Shown piece after piece: positions 5,196 to 5,315 of a stretch of DNA of 5,315 nt. Made by a program: the position numbers and the translations under genes. How positions within the stretch are numbered: position 1 is the first letter of the stretch; every line of letters starts with the position of its first letter. Source of the DNA: Chloroflexota bacterium (lineage in GTDB: Bacteria > Chloroflexota > UBA5177 > JANWHV01); contig JANWHO010000269.1 in NCBI GenBank assembly GCA_025450375.1, positions 1 to 5,315 on the forward strand, written 5' to 3'. The notes beneath the pieces were generated by a model. It was not told the DNA's origin. It ran no database searches and saw only the letters and a list, made by a program, of their open reading frames with translations.

Positions 5196-5315
5196 TCTGG
5201 GGGCGCCTGAACATGTAATGGAACATTCTTCCTGGGAGCGCGAGCATCATTCTCGCCACGGTGGCGGTAGCGGCGGGGGGGCGGGCCAGATTCTCGCGCG
5301 CCCACGCGGATCCGC
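5155..5315 (-). CDS. Possible C-terminal end of a convergent gene, cut by the right edge
   Basis: A minus-strand frame is open from the right edge to a TAG at 5155-5157, overlapping the last 41 bases of the ATP-grasp gene. It encodes about 53 residues, including TVARMMLALPGRMF and RRPQISYRW. Its third codon positions are clearly GC-enriched (about four in five by hand count), which is coding-like. However, the plus-strand frame beginning at 5219 shares the same wobble positions, so this does not fix the strand. That plus frame reads a hydrophobic stretch (SASIILATVAVAAGG) but has no usual start except GTG at 5261. I recognise no family. No other feature is supported in 5196-5315. Confidence 0.2.
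   Translation of the reverse strand, partial: GSAWARENLARPPAATATVARMMLALPGRMFHYMFRRPQISYRWAASRSRAA

Noticed and set aside
5261..5285. G-quadruplex in the G-rich stretch
   Set aside because: Only one run of seven G and one of three G are present; four runs of three or more are lacking.
5218..5315. Plus-strand gene starting at ATG 5218
   Set aside because: It gives a Gly- and His-rich translation with weaker third-position GC than the other two frames, and has no well-spaced ribosome binding site.
1..5315. CRISPR array, tRNA or rRNA genes
   Set aside because: No regularly spaced repeats of CRISPR length, no cloverleaf with TTCRANY-like arm and no rRNA-like sequence were seen on either strand.

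Overview
The window is GC-rich bacterial chromosomal DNA. It carries four confident complete genes, one gene cut by the left edge, and some conspicuous intergenic inverted repeats. A DUF3352 secreted-type protein, an MscL channel ending in a zinc-ribbon-like tail, an HD-domain phosphohydrolase and a stand-alone ATP-grasp ligase together suggest a Chloroflexota-like or similar high-GC environmental bacterium. This is inferred from protein flavour; there is no rRNA or other marker gene to settle it.

Layout. From 2 to 1174 (+) runs the C-terminal part of a DUF3352 protein. The gap from 1175 to 1301 lies between it and the convergent mscL gene. It is filled by two structured repeats: a 73-bp element with 19-bp terminal inverted repeats (1177-1249) and a perfect 40-bp palindrome (1253-1292). 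Next on the minus strand are mscL (1302-1724), a catalytically intact XerC/D-type tyrosine recombinase (1894-2829) and an HD-domain hydrolase of the YfbR/HDDC2 type (3009-3614). These three point the same way but are separated by gaps of 169 and 179 bases, so each probably has its own promoter. A 363-bp divergent intergenic region (3615-3977) follows, dominated by a 39-bp-arm imperfect inverted repeat (3715-3852). The last main gene is the ATP-grasp ligase (3978-5195, +), with a clear ribosome binding site and a plausible -10 box. The final 120 bases hold no assignable gene, although one minus-strand frame could be the tail of a convergent gene.

The genes do not form an obvious pathway. MscL is an osmotic safety valve, the HD protein probably acts on nucleotides, the ATP-grasp protein joins an unknown carboxylate to an unknown nucleophile, and the recombinase has no visible cargo, partner or convincing attachment sites. 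I found no convincing new multi-gene system. The items most worth a second look are the three intergenic inverted-repeat structures, the cysteine-bearing MscL tail, the orphan recombinase with short helical-phase repeats on both sides, and the ATP-grasp protein with a changed metal-site motif.
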